Below, one piece after another: positions 1 to 6,274 of a stretch of DNA of 6,274 nt. Both the position numbers and the translations under genes were made by a program. The notes beneath the pieces were generated by a model. It saw nothing but the letters and a program-made list of their open reading frames with translations. It did no database searches and had not been told where the DNA came from. Position 1 is the first letter of the stretch; the number at the start of each line of letters is the position of its first letter. Source of the DNA: UBA7332 sp051657165 (lineage in GTDB: Bacteria > Bacteroidota > Bacteroidia > Bacteroidales > UBA7332); NCBI GenBank assembly GCA_051657165.1, contig JBOFKD010000049.1, positions 1 to 6,274 of the forward strand, in the 5' to 3' direction.

Positions 1-326
1 GTAAATCCGTAAATATCTACGATCAAATTGGCAAAATACCTGTATTCGCATTTGGCAACACAGCCGGCGATTTCGGTATGTTCCATCTAGCATCTTCTTC
101 TCCTTATCCTCATATGGCATTAATGCTCAATCATGATGATCCGGAAAGAGAATATGCTTATCCTCCCTATCACGGCAAAGCAGTTCCTGCATGGCAAGAC
201 TCTATGCGAGTTAACAGCTGGATTACGGTGGATATGAAGTCCGAATTCAAAACAGTCTGGATGGATAATCACAAAACTGACAAAAAGGACAAAAAAAATA
301 AGAAAGAGAAAAAGGATAACGATTAA
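1..326 (+). CDS. HAD-superfamily hydrolase (phosphatase-like), 3' fragment
   Basis: This is the last 107 codons of a gene that begins before the window; reading starts in frame at base 3 and stops at TAA 324-326. The fragment carries FAFGNTAGDFGM (about 48-80), which fits HAD motif IV, GNxxGDxxM; the Asp codon at 69-71 would be a Mg2+ ligand. Downstream LMLNHDDPEREYAY and a closing segment ending in FKTVW resemble Bacteroidetes HAD hydrolases of the phosphoserine-phosphatase-like (IB) group. Those proteins remove phosphate from small substrates and are often exported, but the nucleophile motif DxDxT and any signal peptide lie outside the window, so substrate and location are unknown. The protein ends in an unusual hydrophilic tail, KTDKKDKKNKKEKKDND, encoded by A-rich DNA. 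A terminator follows 34 bp downstream, so it is not in the operon with the next genes. Family call fairly sure, substrate not. Confidence 0.75.
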   Translation, partial: KSVNIYDQIGKIPVFAFGNTAGDFGMFHLASSSPYPHMALMLNHDDPEREYAYPPYHGKAVPAWQDSMRVNSWITVDMKSEFKTVWMDNHKTDKKDKKNKKEKKDND

Positions 327-360
327 ATCCTGAACGCTCTTTCGAATAAACAATCAACCT

Positions 361-387
361 GGGTGGATCATATATCCACCCTTTCTT
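361..387 (+). terminator. Rho-independent terminator of the HAD gene
   Basis: A perfect 8-bp stem, GGGTGGAT (361-368) and ATCCACCC (374-381), closes a 5-nt CATAT loop and is followed directly by TTTCTT. It lies 34 bp past the HAD stop codon. The hairpin and U-rich run are visible in the sequence; termination on the plus strand is inferred. The stem is symmetric, but the minus-strand side has no good T run, so it looks one-directional. Confidence 0.85.
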
Positions 388-412
388 ATCTTCATCCGCA
401 AAACAAAGTGAA

Positions 413-480
413 TTTAAAAACTTCATTTTTTTCGCGCGCGCACGCACGTTTGTTTATATAAATTCTTCTTTAAAAACTTC
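413..480. repeat. 12-nt direct repeat flanking an alternating CG/CA tract
   Basis: TTTAAAAACTTC occurs exactly twice, at 413-424 and 469-480, 56 bp apart. Between them lie a T7 run (426-432) and then CGCGCGCGCACGCACGT (433-449), 17 nt of unbroken pyrimidine-purine alternation. This is the most GC-rich spot in an otherwise very A+T-rich spacer. Alternating CG/CA is the classic sequence type able to adopt left-handed Z-DNA under negative supercoiling. That property is established for such sequences in general; its use here is inferred. Confidence 0.6.
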
Positions 481-503
481 TTTATTATATACTTCTATAT
501 TAT

Positions 504-550
504 GTGTGACTTTTGATAGGACTTTTGGCTAGACTTTCGGTGTGATTTTT
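504..550 (+). repeat. GTGTGACTTTTG direct-repeat cluster 1
   Basis: Four degenerate, nearly head-to-tail units share a GTGACTTTTG-like core: GTGTGACTTTTGATAG (504-519), GACTTTTGGCTA (520-531), GACTTTCGG (532-540) and GTGTGATTTTT (540-550). The first 16 nt recur exactly in a second cluster at 667-682. No coding frame explains them. They could be protein-binding sites or the remains of an expanded repeat; I do not recognise the family. Confidence 0.6.
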
Positions 551-654
551 CATTTCATTTCAGCCCCAATCCAACAGCTATCCTATATCATCACAAACCC
601 CTATCAGCAAAGGGATACAGCGATACTAAAAACAAACAAAACAAGCCAAAGATC

Positions 655-707
655 GTGTGACTTTTGGTGTGACTTTTGATAGTGCTTTTGATAAGACTAA
701 TGATAAG
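655..707 (+). repeat. GTGTGACTTTTG direct-repeat cluster 2
   Basis: Units run almost without gaps: GTGTGACTTTTG (655-666), GTGTGACTTTTGATAG (667-682), TGCTTTTGATAAG (683-695) and GACTAATGATAAG (695-707). The second is identical over 16 nt to 504-519, in the same orientation and 163 bp away. The units decay towards the 3' side. Together with cluster 1 this makes eight recognisable copies, at irregular unit length (about 9-16 nt), so this is neither a CRISPR array nor a clean iteron set. Confidence 0.6.
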
Positions 708-786
708 TCATATCGCAGGACTTATAAAAATAGCCTGTTTTCAATTGCAACGTACAGCAAAATCAACACTGTCTTGTCCTGAAATT

Positions 787-864
787 AGATACGTACCAAA
801 ATATATTTTAATACGTATGAAAATATATTTAGATACGTATTAAAAATATTTTTCATACGTATCT
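787..864. repeat. 22-bp-phased array of ATACGTAT palindromes
   Basis: Four ACGT cores sit at 791, 813, 835 and 857, exactly 22 bp apart, each inside ATACGTA(T/C). The units are imperfect tandem copies of two abutting palindromic parts: an ATACGTAT box followed by an AAAATATATTT-like A/T box. Copies start at 787, 809 and 831, with a partial fourth at 853. The outer ends are also an exact 14-bp inverted repeat, AAATTAGATACGTA (782-795) with TACGTATCTAATTT (856-869), so the array can fold as a long hairpin or cruciform. A 22-bp period is close to two helical turns and would place all boxes on one DNA face, which fits cooperative binding of a dimeric regulator. The repeat is directly visible; the regulatory role is inferred. 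A second TAnnTTTG match, TAATTTTG (864-871), lies at its 3' edge. Confidence 0.7.
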
Positions 865-994
865 AATTTTGCTCTGATTAGACAGTTATCACTCCCAATA
901 CTATCCATAAAGATACTAAATTTATTAAGCATTTGCAAGCCATAACGCGTGTATTTCCACTATAGACAGGTCCTAATTAGTTAAAAACCCAACC

Positions 995-1020
995 AACCAT
1001 CGATAACCATCGCTAATCGC
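995..1020. promoter_or_regulatory. 10-bp direct repeat upstream of promoter (possible activator site)
   Basis: AACCATCG occurs at 995-1002 and 1005-1012, with a degenerate AATCG at 1015-1019, giving a strict 10-bp period (about one helical turn). It ends about 20 bp before the -7 element at 1042-1049, where the -33 box should be, and no TTTG-like -33 box is seen. A one-turn direct repeat replacing a weak -33 region suits an activator site, but this is inference from position alone. CGAT-AACC-ATCG within it is also a small inverted repeat. Confidence 0.4.
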
Positions 1021-1041
1021 CTCTCCAAAATTCACACATCC

Positions 1042-1049
1042 TATCTTTG
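1042..1049 (+). promoter_or_regulatory. Bacteroidetes-type -7 promoter element
   Basis: TATCTTTG fits the Bacteroidetes primary-sigma -7 consensus TAnnTTTG exactly and is followed by CATTAAC, a common look for such promoters. Transcription would start near 1056 and leave a leader of about 200 nt before the nuclease gene. The expected -33 box (TTTG about 20 bp upstream) is not evident, so the promoter may be weak or activator-dependent. It is the best promoter candidate for the two-gene operon. Confidence 0.55.
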
Positions 1050-1139
1050 CATTAACAAACAAATTAAGAATCCTCGGATATATTTTATTGTTATTAAACA
1101 ATTATCTATATTCGCATTAATACATAGAAAACAACCCAT

Positions 1140-1184
1140 ATGAAAGCAAGAACTATCCGGATAACAAGCTTAACCGACCCTTAG
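1140..1184 (+). CDS. Possible 14-residue leader ORF (speculative)
   Basis: Within the leader, ATG 1140-1142 opens a 14-codon frame ending TAG 1182-1184 and reading MKARTIRITSLTDP. It contains the perfect palindrome TATCCGGATA (1154-1163) and ends 74 bp before the nuclease start. The A-rich sequence before its ATG would suit Bacteroidetes initiation. A frame this short arises easily by chance and I recognise no family, so this is only a candidate regulatory upstream ORF. Confidence 0.15.
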   Translation: MKARTIRITSLTDP

Positions 1185-1258
1185 AAATTCGTCAGAAGTC
1201 AGTCCCGATAATTCCCAAAACATAGAAACCCAATCATTAACCAACCTTGAAAAATAGT

Positions 1259-3982
1259 ATGAAGATCCTTTTTTCTCCATTTTTTTCATCAGATTCATAT
1301 GCCCTATCCAGCCAGCAACCCATCTTATTTGATGTCGCTATTTCTGGTGAGACAGAACTGCTCTCTACCCTGGAACTCTTTTTAGGTATCCATATTCCGA
1401 AAGCAGATAAGCTTAAGCGCGAAATTGAATATTACAAAGCAGTCAAAGCCGTAATTTGTCAAAAAACAGTCTCTGCATTCAAGCAATCATTCACCATTGA
1501 TCCGCTTGGCACTTCCAGATGCTTCCTTAAATGGAGAGATGCACTCAGCCTCTGCGGATGGAATAAAAAAATAGGCTTTACGAGCGAAAGACTTTCTCTT
1601 CTCTGCGAAATCGATCAGCTATTCGATATTCCCGGTTACGGAGACAGATGGCAAACAATCATCCAGAAACTAGAGAATTGTCATTTAGACAATCAGTTGA
1701 AAGAGATAAGTGTATTGTACCCAGCCAGTGTGCTATCGCCACACCTGTCAACTATTTTTGAACTTCTCCAAAAACAAGGAGTCAGCATCACCTATAAAGA
1801 TTACATCCCGGAATTATCTCCCGGAAGCACTAACCTGGAACGTATCCGATATGCTTTTTTATCAGACACAACAGAGCCCATCCAGATAAATCAGTCAGAC
1901 AATTCGAGCTTTCGGATTCTTGAGTTCGAAACCGATACACAGGCAAATGAATGGATTGCAACACAACCCCGGGAAAAATGGGATGTTTTAATTAACAGAA
2001 ATAATAAAGCGTTTGATGACACTCAGTATCTTATGGGCAATCAGTCTTCGGGATCGTCAACGAGTGATTCTCATACACAAGTCATACAACTTTTCAAGTT
2101 AGCTGTTGGATTATTCGAATACCCCCTGAATATAAACAACCTGCTTGCATGGCTCAATACGTCCGAGAATCCAATTCCTAAATACGCTCGCACTTCACTG
2201 GCTCGAATTGTTGCTGCAAAAGGCGGACTTGGAAACGAGGAATGGATCAGTCAGATCGAAAAACTAACCCTCCTGACTGATGAAGAAAAACGATTGACTC
2301 ATTCAGAAAAGAACCTCATTGAGGAAAGAAAAAAATACAACAAATACTGTATCGACACTTTTATTCCTGAGATTTCTGAGACAATAAATAAAGAAGATGT
2401 TCTTGATTTCCTAGCTGAATTTAAAAAGTGGGGGCAAAAAAGAATTCATGCAACCCGTGAACTGTCAACGTTCGAACAAGAAATCAAATCCGCAGAATTT
2501 GCTGAACTGATCGCAATGACCGATGCTTTGATTCAGCTGATAACAAATGAAGATATTATCTCTTTTGAAACGCTTTCGATATGGACCGCTAAAATATACA
2601 ATCCGATAAGCATGCCCTATACCGAACCGGAAAAAGGGAGCCGTTTCATTGTTCATTCTCCTGCCGGGATAGCGACACGAATGAAATCTTGTCTATGGAT
2701 GGATTTTTATGATTATCTGAATCCGGATTCAGATATAAACTTCTTACGCAATGACGAAAAAGAGGAGCTCATAAATAATGGATGTAAAATTCAGGAAACG
2801 GAGCAGCTAAATCGTTTTCATTATCTTGGACAAATACAACCATTCATCTATACAACTGAAAGCCTGACAGTCATAACTGTAGAAAAGAACCGGTTAAGCC
2901 CGGCTCAAAAACATCCTTTACTCCTGCGACTTAAAGCCACTATGGATGCTGATCAGTTTAAACATCTGATCCATCATGCTGAAATAGATTCGGATAAAAC
3001 AATCGAGGTCATTGAGGAAAAGAAACAGGCCCCTCCTTTGTATTGCAATTTCACAAAGACAGAATATGTATCAATGCCTGAGACCACTTCATATACGGGG
3101 CTTAGCCAACTGATACAGAATCCGGTTGATTTTGTATTGGAGCGCATCTTGAAATTCAATGAAGCATCCATCAGTGTGCTCAACTCTCTCGAAACAACTA
3201 AGGGGAATGTTGCTCATGCTTTAATCGAATTTTTCCTGATGCGGAGTAAAGATGGATTTGAAACTAAAATCGACCCTAAAGAGTTCGAAAAAGTTTACTT
3301 TGATCTGTTGCAAAAACATGGAGCACTCTTGCTTCAGCGTGAGAATACGATTCAGCAGATGCAATTTAAACATGAGCTTAGCAGCGCCCTCGAAGCACTG
3401 ACGGATATACTTCATCAAAACAGGTTACACGTTGTAGATTGTGAGCAAAAGTTTGAACAAAAACTATTTGATCAGGCAGATTCGCCCATCATCATTGGTT
3501 ATATTGATCTGAAAGTTCAAAATGAAACAGGTGAATTTCTCATTATTGATATGAAATGGACCGGATTCAAAAGCAACCAGCGAAGATTAAAACAAAACAA
3601 GGCGTTACAATTGGCTATCTACAAACATTTCTCGATTCAAAATAACGAAAATGTCACTGGTGTCGGATATTTTGTAATGCCCGTCAACCGGCTATATACG
3701 ACATTCGACGGACTACAGGGAAGTAATATCTCAATTATCACCCCCGATAATGAGAAAGAATTGATGCCGGAATGTATAAACGCTTATAAATACAGGGTAG
3801 ATGAAATTACCAAAGCCGGAAGAATTGAAATTGCTGAGGGAATGGAACTGGCTGAAATCGATTATTTCAAAGATACTGCAGATAAAGATCTGTATCCACT
3901 CGAATCGGATTATGATAATATCGATATCAAAAAGGTAAATCCATACAGCCCTTACAAACTCTTTAAAAATGAACTTGTATGA
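1259..3982 (+). CDS. PD-(D/E)XK nuclease family protein, AddB-like helicase-nuclease subunit
   Basis: This 907-aa protein is probably the nuclease/scaffold subunit of an AddAB-type DNA-end processing complex. Near the N-terminus is a DPLGxxRxxLxWRDxLxxxGW signature (81-101), and a second conserved block (about 289-330) contains NPIPKYAR and GGLG. From memory, both are typical of AddB-like proteins with a degenerate helicase fold. No Walker A is present, so it should not hydrolyse ATP. The C-terminal RecB-type nuclease (about 612-800) looks intact: GNVAHALIE (His653, Glu657), GYIDL (Asp750), IIDMKW (Asp764, Lys766) and QLAIY (Gln784, Tyr788), all expected metal-binding or catalytic positions. 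The four-cysteine iron-sulfur site of classical AddB is absent; the C-terminal part has no CxxC. I chose ATG 1259 (MKILFSPFFSSDSY) over the in-frame TTG four codons upstream. Its stop overlaps the helicase start as ATGA, indicating translational coupling. A housekeeping AddB is the alternative reading. Confidence 0.85.
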   Translation: MKILFSPFFSSDSYALSSQQPILFDVAISGETELLSTLELFLGIHIPKADKLKREIEYYKAVKAVICQKTVSAFKQSFTIDPLGTSRCFLKWRDALSLCGWNKKIGFTSERLSLLCEIDQLFDIPGYGDRWQTIIQKLENCHLDNQLKEISVLYPASVLSPHLSTIFELLQKQGVSITYKDYIPELSPGSTNLERIRYAFLSDTTEPIQINQSDNSSFRILEFETDTQANEWIATQPREKWDVLINRNNKAFDDTQYLMGNQSSGSSTSDSHTQVIQLFKLAVGLFEYPLNINNLLAWLNTSENPIPKYARTSLARIVAAKGGLGNEEWISQIEKLTLLTDEEKRLTHSEKNLIEERKKYNKYCIDTFIPEISETINKEDVLDFLAEFKKWGQKRIHATRELSTFEQEIKSAEFAELIAMTDALIQLITNEDIISFETLSIWTAKIYNPISMPYTEPEKGSRFIVHSPAGIATRMKSCLWMDFYDYLNPDSDINFLRNDEKEELINNGCKIQETEQLNRFHYLGQIQPFIYTTESLTVITVEKNRLSPAQKHPLLLRLKATMDADQFKHLIHHAEIDSDKTIEVIEEKKQAPPLYCNFTKTEYVSMPETTSYTGLSQLIQNPVDFVLERILKFNEASISVLNSLETTKGNVAHALIEFFLMRSKDGFETKIDPKEFEKVYFDLLQKHGALLLQRENTIQQMQFKHELSSALEALTDILHQNRLHVVDCEQKFEQKLFDQADSPIIIGYIDLKVQNETGEFLIIDMKWTGFKSNQRRLKQNKALQLAIYKHFSIQNNENVTGVGYFVMPVNRLYTTFDGLQGSNISIITPDNEKELMPECINAYKYRVDEITKAGRIEIAEGMELAEIDYFKDTADKDLYPLESDYDNIDIKKVNPYSPYKLFKNELV

Positions 3983-6274
3983 AAAATATAACCTACATAA
4001 ATGCCGGGGCAGGATCGGGAAAAACCTATAAACTGGTTGAAACGTTGACCGACGAAATAAAAAAAGGATCATGTCGTGCTAACGAAGTGATCCTGACTAC
4101 TTTCACAAAAAAGGCAGCCGACGAGTTACGCGAAAGAGCACGGTCGGTTTTGTATAAAGAAGGTTTATTCACTGATGCCATTCTTTTAGATCAGGCTCAG
4201 ATCGGAACGGTACATGCCGTTGCTATGAACATTCTCTCTAAATATTGGTATTTAGTAGAATTAAGTCCTGATGTAAAACCACTGGCAGACGAGAGTGTTG
4301 ATTTCTATATCAATCAATCTTTGAGTACATTGCCTGATCATGCTGATATCAAGCTCTTCAACAAATTCCGTCTTTACTTTAATGTAAATTCGGAGGCTGA
4401 GTTCTGGAAAAACCAATTACGAGAAATCATTGGCTTCTGTATAACAAATCAGATTGATGATTTGACAGAATCGACAAAATACTCCTGCGAACAACTTCAT
4501 GAGATTTACAAACCCGTTAAAGGAAGAACTCTGCCTCAACCTGACAGAATAAAATCCTGGATAACCAAAATAACAGAGGCTATTTCACAAGATAAGGAAT
4601 CAAACAAAAAAAATGAAAGACTTGCATACACAGCTGAGATAGTCAAGAAAAAGCATTATTCATTTGCCGATCTGTTAGGACTATCGGGATTTATCACAGG
4701 TCTTCCAAAAGGAACACTTCAGAGAGTTGAGGAGTTAACTGACATGAATGAAGAATTAGATCAGTTATGGCAAACAGAAGAAGTATATACCCTTCAGGAA
4801 ACCTATATAAAGAGATTGTTTGAGTTAGCCCAAAAGTGGAAACAGCAATATCAGGAATTCAAGAAAAATAAGAATCTGATTGACTTCAATGACATGGAGC
4901 ATTACTGTCTTCAACTTTTGGAGAAAGAGGATATTGCCGCTGAAATTAGAGGAAAATATAAGATCCTGTTTGTTGATGAGTTTCAGGATTCAAGCCCGAT
5001 CCAGGTTCAGATATTCTCTCACCTTTCGAATCTTGTCGCTAAATCTTATTGGGTCGGAGATCCAAAACAAGCAATCTATGGATTCAGAGGGAGTAATACC
5101 GATTTGATTCATACGGTCATGGATCTTATTGGAGAAACAGGCAATGCAGGAAATAAAATGCTGAATCTGGACACATCATACAGATCTGTAAAGGAGATCG
5201 TGGAGCTGACCAATAACCTTTTTTCCAAAGTATTTCGCGGATTAATCCCGGAAAACCAGGTTTGTCTGAAACCTCATAAAGAGAACAGTTCCAAGGGAGC
5301 ATTATTTCATATCCATTGTGAAGATAAAAACATTGAGTCCTATCGGTTAGCTGTCAAAAATAAAGTTATTGATCTGTTAGCTCACACCCCGAAAAACAGG
5401 ATAGCCATCCTTTGTCGAAGCAATTCGAAATGTCAGGATATGGCCAGTGTTTTACGTCAGGCAGGAATCCCTGTCTGCATTGAATCGGGAGATCTGAATG
5501 CGCAAAAAGAAACAGAGCTGATAAAAGCTTTACTCACACTACTCGTCGAGGAAGAGAATGATTTAGCAAAAGCCAGGATTCTATACCTTGTCAATCCAAA
5601 TTTTGATTTATCTGCATTAGTGGATGAAAGATTGGAATATTTGCATAAGACTGCCCACGAAAAAAATCCTCAATGGAGCGTCAACCAAAGACTTCTTACC
5701 GAACTACAAGCTTTAAAGCAACGCATCAGACATCTTTCGGTCAGTGAGACTATTGAAACGCTGATTCTCACACTCAACTTAAACACATTAGTTAAGATGT
5801 GGGGGAACAGTAAAAGCAGGCAAGATAATCTATCTCGTCTGATTGCGATAGGTAAAGAGTATGAAGATGCTGCACTAAACATCGGGCTGGCAGCCACTAT
5901 CCCGGGGTTTATTGAATATTTATCGTCCAAAGTAATCGGATCAATGGGTGATACGGATGGGATTCAAATACTGACATATCATAAATCAAAAGGGCTGGAA
6001 TGGGATGTTTGCATCTTATCAGACCTGAACAATACGACACTTGATACAGACAATATCGTTAGTCGTTCTTTTTATGGAGTCCGGTTTGTTCAGATCGAGA
6101 AACCTGCTGCTCATAACCTATATCCTGAAGTCATTATTTCTCTGCTACCCTGGATTTGGGGCAATTTAAAAAAATGCCCGATTACTGATGTGACCAATCT
6201 GGAGAGCTTCCGTTTGATTTCGGAAAAATGTATCTGGGAGGAAAAACGATTGTTATATGTTGGAATTACAAGAG
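3979..6274 (+). CDS. UvrD/AddA-type superfamily 1 DNA helicase, 3'-truncated by window end
   Basis: The 765 visible codons are open throughout and all superfamily 1A helicase motifs are in order: Walker A AGAGSGKT (9-16, Lys15), motif Ia LTTFTKKAADELRERA (39-54), Ib GTVHA (76-80), Walker B VDEFQD (332-337) with Glu334 as catalytic base, motif III VGDPKQAIYGFRG (359-371), motif IV LDTSYRS (397-403, Arg402), motif V LTYHKSKGLEW (665-675) and motif VI LLYVGITR (758-765). DFNDM (302-306) precedes Walker B, as in AddA/RecB relatives. It should be an ATP-driven 3'-to-5' translocase that unwinds DNA ends in the cytoplasm. Any C-terminal RecB-like nuclease domain, which would separate full AddA from a helicase-only protein, lies beyond the window. 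ATG 3979 overlaps the upstream stop (ATGA), so the two products are probably made in matched amounts and form one complex. Confidence 0.92.
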   Translation, partial: MKNITYINAGAGSGKTYKLVETLTDEIKKGSCRANEVILTTFTKKAADELRERARSVLYKEGLFTDAILLDQAQIGTVHAVAMNILSKYWYLVELSPDVKPLADESVDFYINQSLSTLPDHADIKLFNKFRLYFNVNSEAEFWKNQLREIIGFCITNQIDDLTESTKYSCEQLHEIYKPVKGRTLPQPDRIKSWITKITEAISQDKESNKKNERLAYTAEIVKKKHYSFADLLGLSGFITGLPKGTLQRVEELTDMNEELDQLWQTEEVYTLQETYIKRLFELAQKWKQQYQEFKKNKNLIDFNDMEHYCLQLLEKEDIAAEIRGKYKILFVDEFQDSSPIQVQIFSHLSNLVAKSYWVGDPKQAIYGFRGSNTDLIHTVMDLIGETGNAGNKMLNLDTSYRSVKEIVELTNNLFSKVFRGLIPENQVCLKPHKENSSKGALFHIHCEDKNIESYRLAVKNKVIDLLAHTPKNRIAILCRSNSKCQDMASVLRQAGIPVCIESGDLNAQKETELIKALLTLLVEEENDLAKARILYLVNPNFDLSALVDERLEYLHKTAHEKNPQWSVNQRLLTELQALKQRIRHLSVSETIETLILTLNLNTLVKMWGNSKSRQDNLSRLIAIGKEYEDAALNIGLAATIPGFIEYLSSKVIGSMGDTDGIQILTYHKSKGLEWDVCILSDLNNTTLDTDNIVSRSFYGVRFVQIEKPAAHNLYPEVIISLLPWIWGNLKKCPITDVTNLESFRLISEKCIWEEKRLLYVGITR

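Larger units (their letters stand above)
388..1041. other. Long non-coding, repeat-rich intergenic region
   Basis: About 650 bp between the terminator and the putative promoter of the nuclease-helicase operon have no convincing gene: the open frames are short, lack homology I can recognise and overlap the repeats. What it holds is listed separately: the CG/CA alternating tract, two repeat clusters near 504-550 and 655-707, the 22-bp-phased array at 787-864 and a 10-bp direct repeat at 995-1020. The stretches 551-654, 708-781 and 875-994 show nothing I can name. I see no tRNA, transposase remnant or insertion-sequence ends. Confidence 0.7.

Noticed and set aside
247..447. 66-codon minus-strand frame spanning the HAD tail and terminator
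   Set aside because: It reads through the terminator stem and the CG/CA tract, and has low-complexity content.
787..864. CRISPR array from the regular 22-bp repeats
   Set aside because: The units abut one another with no unique spacers between them, are themselves built of short palindromes, and no cas gene is present.
551..1041. tRNA, riboswitch, insertion-sequence ends or attachment site in the spacer
   Set aside because: I found no cloverleaf, no conserved riboswitch core, no transposase or integrase fragment and no terminal inverted repeats with a target duplication.
1247..1258. TTG start for the nuclease gene, adding MKNS
   Set aside because: An in-frame ATG follows four codons later and opens a hydrophobic strand (MKILFSPFF) expected at the fold's start; TTG has no supporting upstream signal.
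3731..4072. 113-codon minus-strand open frame across the gene junction
   Set aside because: It lies opposite the two well-supported genes, its translation is a Phe/Ile-rich antisense product and it resembles no family. The other minus-strand frames over the coding regions are rejected for the same reason.
4880..5107. 75-codon plus-strand frame inside the helicase gene
   Set aside because: It is out of frame with the helicase, which there encodes the conserved Walker B and motif III regions.

Overview
The window looks like a Bacteroidales chromosome segment (Bacteroides/Parabacteroides type; genus not resolved). The evidence is its A+T-rich composition, the lack of Shine-Dalgarno sequences before starts, a perfect Bacteroidetes-type -7 promoter element (TAnnTTTG), and a HAD hydrolase tail of a kind I associate with this order.

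Layout: (1) Positions 1-326 hold the 3' end of a plus-strand HAD-superfamily phosphatase, followed by a clear intrinsic terminator at 361-387. (2) About 870 bp of non-coding DNA follows (388-1258). It is rich in structure: a 17-nt alternating CG/CA tract inside a 12-nt direct repeat, two clusters of a GTGTGACTTTTG-type repeat, an exactly 22-bp-phased array of four ATACGTA(T/C) sites, a 10-bp direct repeat, and a putative promoter with a leader of about 190 nt. (3) From 1259 to the window end lies a two-gene operon with an ATGA start/stop overlap. The first gene is a 907-aa protein with a helicase-dead AddB-like body and a C-terminal RecB-type PD-(D/E)XK nuclease. The second is a UvrD/AddA-type superfamily 1 helicase, cut by the window end just after helicase motif VI.

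The two operon genes probably encode one AddAB/RecBCD-like helicase-nuclease machine acting on DNA ends. The helicase subunit would unwind, and the partner would contribute a nuclease and a non-catalytic helicase-like scaffold. The AddB-like partner has no N-terminal Walker A and no C-terminal iron-sulfur cysteine cluster. This, together with the isolated setting and the repeat-rich upstream region, makes a divergent accessory pair (repair, recombination or phage defence) as plausible as the housekeeping AddAB. Function beyond helicase-nuclease is inference.
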